Part shown: in pieces, positions 34,090 to 45,649 of the stretch
How positions within the stretch are numbered: position 1 is the first letter of the stretch
How the letters are laid out: every line of letters starts with the position of its first letter
Source of the DNA: Heterobilharzia americana
Taxonomy: Eukaryota; Platyhelminthes; Trematoda; Strigeidida; Schistosomatidae
DNA length: 64,000 nucleotides
Direction of reading: 5' to 3'
Assembly: GCA_944470555.2 (NCBI GenBank)
Contig: OX104127.1
Location: 53,372,934-53,436,933 of the forward strand
Position numbers and translations under genes: made by a program
Notes under the pieces: model-generated
The model's database searches: none
What the model was told of the DNA's origin: nothing
What the model saw: only the letters and a program-made list of their open reading frames with translations

Positions 34090-34230
34090 ACATTTGATCA
34101 ACGTGGGTTTGAATCTCAGAGGGAACATCAGCTCCCTCGAGGTTATAGATATGCCTTGCCGATGAGTGCCAACAAGCATGGAACCTGGGTCAGACAGCTT
34201 CCTGTCGACTGCCTTCAACCAACTAACATT
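34090..34230 (+). repeat. Hammerhead SINE, family D, dead ribozyme
   Basis: Blocks GGTTTGAATCTCAGAGGGAA, CATCAGCTCCCTCGAGG, ATGCCTTGCCGATGAGTGCC and CTTCAACCAACTAACATT. The core reads CCGATGA (U4 lost) and the GAAA box is altered. Confidence 0.7.
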
Positions 34231-34371
34231 CATCAAAAATGCACCACGATGATGCACCTCCTAGCTTGGTGGTCACATTGCAAACTGATCGATAGAATTC
34301 AGTCATCACTCAGGACTGGACAACATGAATGAATCAGTTTATCTAACTCAGCCCTACTGGAGGTCAATCTC

Positions 34372-34545
34372 AGCCTAAATAGCTCAGTGGTAACGTCGTT
34401 GACTACAACTGTGGTTGACGCGTGTTTGAAACTCACAGGGGACATCAGTTCCGTCGAGGCTACAGATACACCTTACTGACAAGTACCAACACTCACGGAA
34501 CCTAGATCAGACCGGGCTTCCTTCCGGTTGCCTCCAACCAACTAA
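34372..34545 (+). repeat. Hammerhead SINE, family D, dead ribozyme
   Basis: Complete head: TAGCTCAGTGGTAACGTCG is a clear tRNA A-box region, followed by a degraded B box (GTGTTTGAAACTC). Ribozyme core CTGACAA (G8 lost) and GGAA for GAAA. Ends CCTCCAACCAACTAACATTT. Confidence 0.75.
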
Positions 34546-34974
34546 CATTTCATCAGGTTATACATTAAGGTGAAGGTTTGACTGGATAGTTTATAAGTGT
34601 GATTTTTGTCACTATAGCTTGAAAGGTTCAGTGAAAGTTTTCATCGACAAACTCATAAATACACGCACTCACACCTTAGTAATCAAGGAAGTACATGGAA
34701 ACAGAATAGCACTTCACATCAAGTTTAATCATGCTTATTTAGTTTTCTTATTGTAATGATACAAATCAAGAGAAACAATCACAACATTCACTAAATAATC
34801 AATATGAATATCTTTTTGTTTATTTTTCACTATATGTTTCACACTAGATAAGCTGTATGCAAATAAATCTTATTTATTGGTTGGTACTTGTAATTCCTCT
34901 TAGCTATGCAGGGTCGAATTACTCGACTTTTGTTGGCAGATTGGCACCTGTGAGGATACCTCTATATTACCTGG

Positions 34975-35255
34975 ATATTCATTACGTTGTAGTCCATTTA
35001 GTGGGTTGAAGTGGAACCCAGGAAGTACGTTTTATTCTATTTGAAACTGACTTGTCAGCTGGATATATCTGCACATGCACTCGTGCCACAGTAGTCTAGG
35101 GGATAATTGTTTGATGTTTGAAGCAGTGGGTACTAGGTTCAAGTCTCTTTGAGAACATTGTCACTCACTGTGATACAAGTTTATCTAGCTGGGGAGTCTC
35201 GAACAGGACTAAATGAGCATCCTGAATCCCACTGCGAGTCACCTTGATGAATACT
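34975..35255. repeat. S-alpha-like SINE (family A), inverted composite, dead
   Basis: A minus-strand ribozyme end (35020-35075, core CTGACAA, AAAA box) is followed by a plus-strand copy (35080-35255) with head GTGCCACAGTAGTCTAGGGG and a core reduced to CTGGGGA. Confidence 0.65.
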
Positions 35256-36069
35256 AAATCCTTCTTATTTGTTTTGTAATAACTCTTTGTATGGTAATTC
35301 AGATGATAATTGGTGCTCACATTGTTTGTAAATGATGTTTTTATTATTTCGAAAATCTTTCTTCAATTCGATTATTTTATACCTTTGCTGTTGATTTCGC
35401 CTAGTAAGTTCATCGACTTATTGAAGGCTGTTAGCTGAAATACTAATGGATGTATTATTGTTGACTCGGTTCCTTTTAGGAATATTCACTTTCCCTACTT
35501 TTTTGCGACCTTACCGTGGACAGATTCGTTCACGTGATGATTTTGTTCTTCACGCTTCATGGAAATTAGTTGTTTTTTTTTGACTGAAGATTTTTAGTTG
35601 AGTAGGTAGATAGCATAGTTAAAAGCGCTGACGACAGTTATAGTTTCGTGTATGCTTTTTGAAAGGCAAAATGTTACCTTAGGAGATTGGTCTAAGTTAG
35701 AGTTCTGTTTGAGAATAGTTAGCAAAGTAGATGAGCTCATTCACTATTTCAAATACTCAGGAAGTCACATCAGTCTCATTTGATTGGTGGCGGAATAAAT
35801 AAATTTCAACAAAAATGTCGAGACCGGCTTTTACCGAATTACTCCACTTGTGATGCTGATAGTATATCGAATTACACTAAGATATGGGTCTACTGTATAG
35901 TAGTTCACTTCTTCTTACTATATATCAATGAAATATGACCACTGAAATGGAAGAATTCCCAAAGGCTACAATTTTCTGACTACCGTTTACTTCCTAGTGT
36001 ATCTGTAATATGTTTTTCATGTAGTTAACATGCAAGTAATGCATGTTTTATGTGTATAGTCTACTCAAA
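35256..36069. other. Unassigned intron sequence
   Basis: No gene or recognised repeat seen. Confidence 0.4.
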
Positions 36070-36225
36070 TCTGCAATGGTAGTGAGAAACCTAATAGCCA
36101 TAGGTTCGATCTCTGGTGGGGGGCGTGGGTACACACCGCTGGGGAGTCCTATGATAGGATGAAACAGTTGTAAAGTGCTGTCAGGTTTTCAATAGTTCTA
36201 CAACTTATGTCAGTTTCTGATGAAT
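36070..36225 (+). repeat. Hammerhead SINE, family B, dead ribozyme
   Basis: B box AGGTTCGATCTC. Core CTGGGGA (A6 lost); the cleavage site GUC is changed to GUA. Confidence 0.7.
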
Positions 36226-36782
36226 ATTACCTTAAAATCAATCCCTATAAACTTCTAAATTGAATTTAATTGGTGCAGAGAAATCTTGATAATCGCGCAG
36301 CTAAATATGATGTTACTGTATAAAGCTTTTGAATTTTTGTTACTGCTGTTGTTGGTTATGTTGCTTGGTATAGTGAATCATCTATGTATGTTTATATATT
36401 TGAGATATCCCAAACTTATAAGTTTCAATGTATTCTCGGTAGCATATGAATATAGGAGTGCTGTTGTGCCGATCACAGTTGTTAGAATTAATTGCATTAG
36501 TAGAAGTTATAGGATATATCCCGACAAATAGAAATAATACTTAGTTGTAAGGGAGAGAAAGAAACGAGTTAGAGATAGATACATTAGATTACTGGTAAGT
36601 AAATGGTTTCATCATGTTGTCTCAGGTATGTGAACCAGTGGTACCTTTTTCCATCGATTAGGGTACATACTACACAGCTTAACTTTAATGAATTCGAGCC
36701 AGTGGGGAGTTGATGCGATTTGGTCGTAGAACAGAACACAACAACTGTTCAGTGATACTACTTTTTTTTAATGTTTATTGTA
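36226..36782. other. Unassigned intron sequence
   Basis: The frame at 36286-36531 has a hydrophobic stretch, but no acceptor or donor supports it as an exon. Confidence 0.45.
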
Positions 36783-37652
36783 TTGTTATTATTATTATTA
36801 TTATTATTTGTTCGTTGGGTTCCTAGTAGAACATACGGCTTCAGGAGCACGTCTCCATTCCACTCTGTTCGCTGCAATCTATTCAACCTGGCTCAATGAC
36901 TGCCCAGAAGGTCTCATTTCTTCTTCATACCGTCTTCTGCATGTCGCCCTCGCCTCGGACGCCCAACTCGTCGTTTCCCATCTGGGTTCCACTCGAGTGC
37001 CTGACCCGGCGCGTTATGTCCCCAAATGGTCTTCTCAGTGTGTATGCCCAATCCATCTGCACTTCCTTCCAGTGCATATTTCTTGAGCGATAGGTCCTTG
37101 GTTGGTTCGTTGCCAGCCAGCCAGAGTTCCTAGTTGCGTATTCTTTCTGGCCATCTGATCTTCAGTAATGAGCCAGCGTAGGCAGTTGTTAATGAATATC
37201 TGTAGGTTGTTGGAAATGCTTTTCGTAACGCGCCAAGTCTCTGAATTATATAGAAGCACTGACTTGACTTGACGTTGGTGTTGAAAATCTGGATATTGTT
37301 CACACTTTATACCGAGTGGAGTGCAGTAGATCTCCACACTGGTTTCAGGTTAATGAACGCCAGTCTCGCTTTTCCGATCCTGACTTTAACGTCCTCATCT
37401 GTGCCGTCTGTAGTTGAAACGGTGCTGCCAAGATAGGTGAAAAAGGCTGCTTCCTTCAAGTTCCTCCCGTTGATGGTGATTGGAGCTTGTTGTTGTTATT
37501 GGTTGGTTATCTTCATCACCTCTGTCTTCTCTATATTCACTTGAAGTCCCGTCTTCGCTGCCTTGTCTCTTCTCTCAACTTGTTAGTTTTGCCTGTAGAT
37601 CTTCGAGTTTGTGCCACAAGACATTAGACACAAGTCATCGGCGAAATCCAAA

Positions 37653-37906
37653 TCTGTATTGATTGGTCACGGAAGTGCAACCAATTTCATGTTATCTAGT
37701 CCTGAGTGCAGACCGAATCCTATCGATCATATTTGCAATGTGGTTAGAAAGTGGAAAAGTGGCTGACTACAACAGTGGGTGACGCGGGTTCGAATCTCAG
37801 GTAGGACATCTGTTCCGTCGAGGTTGCGGAAACGCCTTGCTGACGAGTGCCAAAAAGCATGAAACCCTAGGTCCAGGGCTTCCTGTCGATTACCTTCAAC
37901 CAACTA
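37653..37906 (+). repeat. Hammerhead SINE family D nested in RTE copy E
   Basis: Flanked by AAATCCAAATCT (37644-37655) and AAATCCAACTCT (37907-37918), a near-perfect 12-base target duplication. The RTE sequence is continuous across it. The element has a tRNA-like B box GGGTTCGAATCTC, the GTTCCGTCGAGGTTGCGG block, a complete hammerhead, and the CTTCAACCAACTAA end. The first 100 bases (to about 37755) are not found in the other two D copies. Confidence 0.8.
37834..37879 (+). ncRNA. Hammerhead ribozyme, complete core (SINE family D)
   Basis: Stem I: GCCTTG (37834-37839) pairs fully with CAGGGC (37874-37879), one G-U. Core CTGACGA 37840-37846. Stem II 37847-37850 with 37857-37860 (first pair G-U), loop 37851-37856. 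GAAA 37861-37864. Stem III has three pairs (A-U, C-G, C-G). Cleavage triplet GUC at 37871-37873. All invariant residues are present, and the stems and loops differ in sequence from families A and B. Confidence 0.85.
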
Positions 37907-38142
37907 AAATCCAACTCTCCTAGGGTCTTTTTCCCGGTTCAGCGTATCCCTCCCTTCTCGCCTCCTCACGGTTTGCTGCATGATCCAGCCCACCACAATC
38001 AGGAAGAGCATCAGTGATAGTAGACAACCTTGTCTCACTCCTGTCTTCACTTCTGAGGCATCATTGGGCTTCCCATTGTGAATAACTTGGCATATGGCGT
38101 CTTCATATAGTTCTTGAATGAGGTTGATAAAGGTTTATGAAA

Positions 38143-38394
38143 TTTATTTACCATATAACTCGATATAGCAGATAGCAGATAATTCTGATTACCAACGACT
38201 AAAGATCGTTATTCTTTCGTCATCGTTTTAACGTTTTTGTCTTTCTTCATGCTTACTCTCCATTTTCAAGTCGAGCAGTAACTCACTAGTCAAATAACGT
38301 ATCACTAAATAACTCAAATAGGTTAAACCAATAAGACAGGATTCAGAGTCTTCTGGACACCTTGAGTGACAGTTTGAGAATGCTTGTAATGCAT
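38143..38394. other. Unassigned intron sequence
   Basis: No gene or recognised repeat seen. Confidence 0.4.
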
Positions 38395-38985
38395 TTCTCA
38401 TAGCCTAAGTGCAAATTGTTGGTTCCAGACTTGTCTTTGGTAGTGAAATGGTTGACCGCGTTGACTACTTCACTTACCTGGGGAGTTGGATCAACTCTGG
38501 TAGGTCGATGGCTGATGAAATTTGTGTATAGATACAAAAAGCTCGCTCAGCTTTTGTCAGTGTACACTATATATGGTGACAATGTGATATCCAGTTGTCT
38601 CTTAAGGGTCGAGTTTACCGCGTTGCATCTCAACTTGTTACACTATATGGCTATGAAACATGACCATTAAAGTTAGAGGAAATTAGAAGGTTTCAGGTGT
38701 CCGACCAGCGCTGTCCTTAAAGCATGAGCCATGTGTCGTAGTGTCACGTAGAAATCAGGCATAGCATCTTAGGGAGAAGAGGAAAGTTAGTAGGTGAGGT
38801 CATAAACTTTCATCGACTGAGGTGTCTGAGATATGCGTTATGCATATCTAGTCACCATTTTCCCTGCCATATATTATTAGCCGAAGTAGGTTCAGGCTGG
38901 TGAAAAGGCTTGGGATGACCAAACTAAAACATATGGCATCAGTCTATGAACGATCGGGAAAGACGCACTGAGTAACCTTGTGCAC
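38395..38985 (+). mobile_element. Non-LTR retrotransposon (family 2), RT tail
   Basis: Reads FDYFTYLGSWI-type sequence (TGACTACTTCACTTACCTGG), IQKARSAFVSVHY-type, LYGYET (CTATATGGCTATGAAACATG), then FQVSDQRCP and LRCLRYALCI-type segments. Joined at 38985 to a family C SINE. Confidence 0.75.
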
Positions 38986-38999
38986 TTATATGGAGTTGA

Positions 39000-39125
39000 A
39001 AATGAGCCACGCGTATTGTGTGAGATGGCCACCCACTCTAGCCTCGGTAGGTGGAGTTGTGTTTGAACCTGTGATGCATTGGTTGAAAGCCCAACCCTTA
39101 AATCAATGAACCATGGCTCTACTCA
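39000..39125 (-). repeat. tRNA-derived SINE, family C
   Basis: Inverted copy: body at left (GAGCCACGCGTATTGTGTGA), B-box complement TTTGAACCTGTGATGCATTG, head complement ATGAACCATGGCTCTAC. Confidence 0.65.
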
Positions 39126-39939
39126 CTTTGAGTGTTAGTCTAAGTCGTTTAGGAAAATGTAGACTTCCCAATTACAATCAGTAGCATAATATATTTAAAG
39201 GAGTAAATAATTATTCATAAATATCAACCGTCAGGAATATAATCTTATTGATACTAGAAGTATTGGCAATAGTAATAAATAGTGTATGTTTATGTTTCAT
39301 TTCTTTTTCTTTTCACAACCAACACCTTATCTGTTGAATAAGTTCACTAAGAATTAAGATTATACTTGGATTTTGCATAATTTCAGTGTTTATATTGCGT
39401 GTTTATAGTTGTATGTATAAGGTGTGTGTATCCGCATGCCTACCACCTATGTAACATACGTGTGTTCGGTTATATACCGGAAAATTCGGTTTCAGATTAG
39501 CTTAGCCTTCAAAGATTATCATTATGAAATAGGTCAGGCATGTAATCAACATATTTTATATGTGTAATATTTGCATAAGTGTATATTTATAATAATTCTG
39601 TTCTTATTCTACTTTGTTCTCTTGTGTTTTATTGTTTGTTTCAGTTTCAGCCTTTTCTTTGTATTGCCCAATGATTAATGTTACTGATGTTTTTGCTTAA
39701 CCTTCTTTTAGTACTGTGGTGGTGGTGGTGGTGGATGATCACGATAATCATGACAAAGGTATCTCATCGAGTAAAAGATGAGAACTATTTTCCGTTTGTT
39801 TGCACAATACAGGTCAAAGATAAATCCTGTTTTTGCGAACTGAATTCTCTCTCTCTCTTCATACGAGGAAATGCTGTTTCTGCTTCATTCTTTTGGTTAC
39901 CATTATGTTGTTCTATTCTTATATTGCTTTCAGGTTGGT
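39126..39939. other. Unassigned intron sequence
   Basis: A (GGT)n patch is at 39717-39734. The frame at 39678-39965 has no splice or domain support. Confidence 0.45.
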
Positions 39940-40430
39940 ATTCATCATGGATTGACATCAGTTAAAGAAAAGCTAGAAACATGGGAGCACTGGACAACTG
40001 TTTCGACCTAGTATGGGACTCCACCAGGGTTCGAACCCAGGACTCTCAGGTCCCACTGCCAGCACGTTACCACTGAGCCACATTTCCTACCAATTTCACT
40101 CCACGATATGACGTGACCTCCATCCAATGCTGTCGTTGAGTAGCTGTCTTCACTTCCGACTTGGTTGACCCCACCGATCACTACTTCTCTTTAGAGCTTC
40201 GGGCAAGTCAATGATGAACATTAGAATGATTCGTTTTTAGGGGACTTTGTAACGATTTCAGATTGGTATTCATCACAGACTGACATCAGATGGAGGATCA
40301 CTGGAAACCTTGGAGCATTGATTAGTTGTTTCGTCCTTGTGTGAGACGCCTCAGCAGTGCGCACTCACGACGCTATCTGGGCTCGAAGCCGAACCTTCAT
40401 GTTCCGCTGAAAGCATGTTACCATTATATT
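39940..40430 (-). repeat. Two hammerhead SINEs of family B in tandem, both dead
   Basis: Copy 1 (39940-40080) has lost the CTGAxGA core by deletion but keeps GAAA, GUC and its head (GGGTTCGAACCC inverse at 40026-40037). Copy 2 (40255-40430) has core CTGAGGC (A9 lost). A short non-SINE stretch separates them. Confidence 0.7.
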
Positions 40431-41039
40431 GTTTTGAAATATGTTAGACTAAGGAAAGTGGTGGAAGTGAACTAGATCAGTTTTTTTTATACAATGACTA
40501 TTTACTTAGTTAGTTATTGAATATATTGACTGAATGAATATATGGACAATCAATTGTTTGATTAAAATAAACCACACCCATTAATTTACTTTGAATTGAC
40601 TGGCAGCAAAGTTCATCAGTAAACCTTGAATAAAGAAAATGATTATTTTTTTCTTTCTGATCCTTATTTTCTGCTCTTCTTAATTGATAAACACGATAAA
40701 ATCAATGGAATGTAGAGTTTGATCGTCACCGTCTAGTCAATGAATTGGAACTTACTAATTTTTAGAGGTTTATTCGTGGTATTATCATTTTATACATATC
40801 GTGTATGATTATATTATTGAATTGTATGGTTTCAAATATCTAATGTAGCATACTTTTTCTGTTGTGATCTTCTAAAGAGTATTGCTACGTGCGAAATCCA
40901 CGTCTCATTGTCGATTACACCTTGTTACTGATTACTAAACTGTATTACATCACTGTTTTAAGTCATCCAACTTAGTAATTTTCTTGTAAACGTCTTGAAT
41001 TATATTCCTAGTTCTATTAATTGTCATCATCGTCATCAA
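40431..41039. other. Unassigned AT-rich intron sequence
   Basis: No gene or recognised repeat seen. Confidence 0.4.
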
Positions 41040-41490
41040 TATCAACATAGGACCAGGCACTACTACATAACGGTCCCACTTGACACACCTCATATCAGTA
41101 CATCAAGTAGAACGATAGTGAGATGAAAGATGAAGATAAGAAAATTCAATCAAAAGAAATATAAAGTACGAAAAGAGAGAAAGGAAGAGTGAAAAAATGG
41201 TGAGATTCGGTATAGTGTCGTCAAGATGAGGATAATGTATGTATACATCTGCACCACTGACAACGGTTCTGAGCCATGTGATCACCTAGAGTCTCCAACC
41301 ACTGGTTCCTCTTGTCCCGCGGACCCCAACCACCTAGTCTGCATCGTCCCACATAGCTCAAACCAATAGTGAGAGACTTCATGCATTGGTGTCATGTTTT
41401 AGTCTGGTCACCTCAGGCCTTTTTCCAGCCTGAACCTACTTCAGCCAACATTGTGTGATGAGGCAATCGGTGATCATGATCTTATCTTTA
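41040..41490 (-). mobile_element. Family 2 retrotransposon 3' fragment, well preserved
   Basis: The minus strand covers the 3' untranslated region and the segment down to LPHHTM. It is nearly identical over hundreds of bases to 61990-62400 on the same strand and to 16620-17000 on the plus strand. Confidence 0.8.
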
Positions 41491-41527
41491 TCATATACCT
41501 ACACGAACGTTGAAAAATTGTTTACCA

Positions 41528-41530
<3 letters not shown>

Positions 41531-41588
<58 letters not shown>
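41531..41588. repeat. (TA)n microsatellite
   Basis: 29 AT units, perfect. Confidence 0.98.
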
Positions 41589-41590
<2 letters not shown>

Positions 41591-42694
41591 ACATGAAAGA
41601 TTATAACGGCCAAAATTTTCTTTGGATTGAACATTGAATCTTTAATCAAAGAGTCATGCATTCAAATCTTACGGTACTGACACCAAGTGAAAGAGTTATT
41701 TTTAGAATTTTGTGAAATAACTTTTCTTTTTGTTTGTATAAACACTAAGAACTTAGTTGATATACTTAAGAAGCAGTGATGTTTTAGAGTTATACACACA
41801 TATATGTGGGTACTCCTCGTAGCTTTTTAGTAATTTTGAAATTTTCGACTTAATGATTTTTCCGTAGATAAAGTTGTTTTCTTTATCAGTACTTGAATGT
41901 AAAACTCTTTTCTAATCTAAACTTTTTTTGAAAAATCCAAGTTTTAGTCAATACTGATAAGTTTTTAGATCATGTTACCTTCAGTTATAGTAAGAAACGG
42001 CAACCAACTAGAGATATTCCCTTTTGTTTCAATATTCTCATAAGGTATATTTATATTATGAGAAGATAGGAAGTTTAGTGGAGCTGTAACTTGCTGTAAA
42101 ATGGTCAATTTGCAAATGATTTACGAATTTCATGGTTCACGTTAACATTTCTTACAGCTATGTAGTTTCTTTCAACTGCCTAACTGTGATATCCAGAAAG
42201 GTTTCCGCTAGAAACTGCTCAACTAAGATCTTAAGGTGTAATCCCTGACAAAAGAGTATCATGAACTAGCGAAACTTCTGAAGTTGATCTGCAGTAATTT
42301 ACCAACCAGACCAGAAAGTGATCAAAACACTATACCATTCAATTCCTACAGTAGTATTATCTTTCATTAGTTCATGACACTTTCGTAAAAGAGATCACAT
42401 CGTGTGATCTATGCTTGAATGGTTTCCAACGGGAACCTTGTTGACATCACAGTTGGGCTATTGAAAAACTACCCACTTATCAGAAGTATCAACGTGAACC
42501 GTGTAATTTGTAAATCCATCATCGATCTGATTTTAGGTATACCGGTTCATGCAAGTCAGCTCCATGGATACACTGCTGATGAGTGGAAGTGATATCAGAT
42601 ATTTAGATCATCCTTATTTACCTAGCGAAATACCGCAAATCAATCTGTACATGGTTTCCGAAGTTTTCAAGTTGTTCAGTAATGGTATCTATGT
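41589..42694. other. Unassigned AT-rich intron sequence
   Basis: A CTGATGAG at 42571 is followed by no GAAA box, so it is not counted as a ribozyme. Nothing else recognised. Confidence 0.4.
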
Positions 42695-42865
42695 CTCAGC
42701 AGTTTAGAGATATGATTTTTAACCAGTGAGTCGCCAGTTTGGAACCTGATCCACTTATCGAGATACGGGCCGGTAGGTAACTTCATTTGCCCTTACACAA
42801 AGCTGTAGCTCATTACCCATTGCATGAATGTGCCCTGATTGCATTTTGATGTACAATGCAACTAA
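42695..42865 (+). repeat. tRNA-derived SINE, family C, diverged
   Basis: Head ATGATTTTTAACCAGTGAGT, B-box remnant GTTTGGAACCTG, and body end TTGCATGAATGTGC-type. Confidence 0.55.
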
Positions 42866-43914
42866 TATAAATTTAACAATCATCGGTTTATAAATTTGAT
42901 TTTAAGGTTTTATAATGTTTACAGGAAATAATGATAGTTTTTATCTGTAGGATAAGCAATATCTAAAGTAAAAATCTAATCCTTTGTTTGAGCTATTTCT
43001 AAGCTATAAAATCTTACAAAGATTTTTTTTAGCATTTGGATTAAGTATCGAATGAGGGTAGTATGTCTTGAGGATCGTGTTAGGTTTCATTAGGTAATCT
43101 ATTTGTTGATTAATCCTATTATCATTTGTTCTCTCTTTCTGTCGCACACACACACACACACACACACACAAACCATATGGATTAAGTTTATCACGTTCTC
43201 ATACTACGGGTAATGGCTAGGTGATAAAATGTAACCACATTTTAATGTTTTTGGCATACTTGACTATGTAAGGATTCTTTCAGCTGGTATAAATTATTGA
43301 AACGTATCTGTGTGTATATATATGTGTGTGTGTGTTGAAGTGTCATCCATCGGTAGTAACAGAGAAAATTATCTTCCATTCACTTTATTGATAGCATCCA
43401 AAACACTATAGCAAAAGTCTTAGAATCTCCTATCGTTTCAAAAAGTTCAGCTCAGTGAATAATGTTATTCCGTTTTCTGGCAACATCACTGGATAAAATA
43501 TCCTAGCTAGCCGCTGATTACAGTAGACATATTGCTTTGAACTAAACTTAGTTCATATAAGCTTAGAATTTGGGCAGTATAATGACAGAGTATAATTCCA
43601 TAATGATTATTTTATTATTATGTGTATCACACAGTGAAACAGTATTATTATTTTACTGGATAATAACTTTCTGTGATTACCTTGATGTGATTATGCGACA
43701 TAAATTGTGTTCAAAACCTCATTCAGTAATGGAGATAATCCTAGTTCGCCGACATTAAACTCTATTTAGTGATTGATAGGTTTATGTAATTGTCAGTTTA
43801 TTTAAGATCACATTACATTGTATATATTTTTTGAAGTGATGTTGAGAAATATATTGTTGTCACTGAAAAGTGTTCTATTTTCTCCTATTCTTTGTTAGAA
43901 ATGGGTTAGACAGA
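42866..43914. other. Unassigned intron sequence with (CA)n run
   Basis: A (CA)12 run is at about 43146-43169 and a short (GT)n at 43323-43334. The frame at 43570-43758 has no support. Confidence 0.45.
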
Positions 43915-44620
43915 CTAAATCAAGGCAGAACTTCGCAGACAAGTGCATCCCTTCAAGTTGCCACACTTCACAGTATTACCCAAAGAACAAGTGGATGAAA
44001 AAAAGACTGATATCAGAGTAGACAAAGCTGTATGGGGTGAAAGGAAATTTAAAAGTTGAGGTTACTCAAGACATTCAAGCCTTGGAAGATATCAAACAGT
44101 GAATACATCTACGCCATTACGACCGATTTCCAGACAAGAGTTCTCAAACTCTGATTCCTGATGTCTTGGGGACCTCAGTCAGGTAGTTTACACCTCCCTA
44201 CACAGCTAAGACCACGTCTTAGACTGGCTAGCCTCCACCTTCTTTTTACCTAATCTAACTTCTACCACCAGTATTGCACGTCTAGGTAGGTGGGGGCTCT
44301 GCAAGCACAAATCACGTTCAAGCTGCCTCAGTTGCTGAGAGTTCAAAACTTCATCAGTCGACTTTCCTGTCTATCCTAGTTTGCTTCTCCCGACCTCAAC
44401 ATTGCTCACACGATGATGACACCAAACGCGAGTAATGCTACGAAGACACCTATGATCAAAACCTTGTAATCGCTTCAAGTCTCCTACTTTTAACGGCCAT
44501 ATTTCACAACTGTGCATCAGGACAGAACGGACTGTAGCACAGTATACTCGTCTTTTGATAGATAGTCGGACACCTTGCCAGTGGGTATCACAGACGATAT
44601 GAGTTGGAAAATTTCATCGA
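43915..44620 (-). mobile_element. Family 2 retrotransposon 3' part
   Basis: From right to left: RLSIKRRVYCATVRSVL-type segment (44520-44590), LKRLQGFDHRCLRSITRV-type (44400-44480), then the decayed LRQLERDLCLQ segment and the 3' untranslated region to about 43915. Longer than most copies, with frameshifts. Confidence 0.75.
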
Positions 44621-44943
44621 CAAAAACAAATGGTCAGAAAATTGTCATATATTATTTCGCCTACTTTGACATTCGTGACGTATAAGAACTACTTACACCT
44701 GATATCAAACTTAGATGCTCTATCCCTTGTAAAGTAATAGTAATAGCAGTTGTTACTAATAATAAATATGCGTTGCGTAACCTGTGAGTTATTTCTTCAC
44801 CTGTTCCAGTAAATTAGTATAGGAGGTTGTCAAATCTAAAACGCTAGTTGCTTTACTCCACCCGAAGTGACGCGTGAACCCCTAAAGTTCAGAACAAACT
44901 CTTTAAAGCTTATTATTTAGGTGGTAAGTAAGAGATATAACTA
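44621..44943. other. Unassigned intron sequence
   Basis: No gene or recognised repeat seen. Confidence 0.4.
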
Positions 44944-45018
44944 GAATAGTAGCTCAGTTGGTAGAGCATCGAACCGGAAACTCAGTGGTCGCTGGTTCAA
45001 ATCGAACCGCAGTCCAAA
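44944..45018 (+). pseudogene. tRNA-like sequence, degraded (tRNA pseudogene or SINE head)
   Basis: A good D-arm/A box (TAGCTCAGTTGGTAGAGCAT) and B box (GGTCGCTGGTTCAAATC) are spaced as in a tRNA. The anticodon stem (TCGAA against CTCAG) and T stem (GCTGG against CGAAC) do not pair, and the base before the would-be anticodon is C, not T. Not a working tRNA. Confidence 0.7.
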
Positions 45019-45465
45019 TTTTCATTTCACCTTCAATCATCACCCAGTATAGAATAGTAAGTGTTGAATAGTTTCAAGTGTGGGGTCCATGTGCGGGGAA
45101 ACTGCCAACAAGATCCAGTTAAATAATCTATAAATGATGTTGAGTCGAAACGTAAGCTTATCCTTCAAGTGATCACACTAACTATACACAGTTTACACAA
45201 GTAAAATTAATCAGAGAAATAAAGATGGCCAATCGGAATGAAAGTTACAGTTATTAGAAGACAGATAGCTATAGATGAGTAAAACTTATAACTAATGCGG
45301 ATAAAGTGTCAGTCAATGAGAAGGAGTGGCTGGTCAAATAGAATTGCTTGTTGAGATTCGAAAATGGATACAAAGATAAAGTTTCTCCTTTTTGTGCGTT
45401 TAGCTGTCTAGAACATAATTGATTGACTGATTACTTTTAAATATTTCGTATTTTAACATGGAGAC

Positions 45466-45468
<3 letters not shown>
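45019..45468. repeat. Unnamed dispersed repeat
   Basis: 45190-45345 resembles 32819-32909 plus 33062-33115 (AAAATTAATCAGAGAAATAA, GATAAAGTGT...CAATGA). It supplies the empty site for MITE 1. Confidence 0.55.

Positions 45469-45536
<68 letters not shown>
45469..45536. repeat. (TA)34 microsatellite
   Basis: 68 bases of perfect TA repeat. Confidence 0.99.
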
Positions 45537-45537
<1 letters not shown>

Positions 45538-45649
45538 CCAAAAGTTGTTTGTGAAGTATTATTATTATTATTCTTCCCTTGGGTTCATTCTGATTGGTTG
45601 TCCAAATAACCTGAGATTTGACCTTCTTGTTATTTTCTCTTATTAGTTG

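Larger units (their letters stand above)
36783..38142 (-). mobile_element. RTE-type retrotransposon, copy E, split by a SINE
   Basis: The ATT-repeat end is at about 36787-36808. The tail shows WNPDGKRRVGRPR-type sequence in broken frames, then KSVLLYNSETWRVTKSISNN, a YLGS-type segment, and the region before the RT box, where a family D SINE has inserted (37653-37906). The element resumes at 37907 with the LEDLD-type segment and the VRQGC-type region, and ends by truncation near 38142. It is closer in the post-LTEE region to the undamaged frame than copies A-C. Confidence 0.8.

Noticed and set aside
36286..36531. 81-codon hydrophobic frame
   Set aside because: No splice or homology support; typical chance frame in AT-rich DNA.
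39678..39965. Possible membrane protein exon
   Set aside because: The hydrophobic start and poly-Trp come from a (GGT)n patch; no supported splice sites, and the right end runs into a SINE.
42568..42610. Hammerhead ribozyme at CTGATGAG
   Set aside because: No GAAA box or stem II partner follows.
44944..45018. Functional tRNA gene
   Set aside because: A and B boxes are good, but the anticodon and T stems do not pair and the conserved T before the anticodon is missing.
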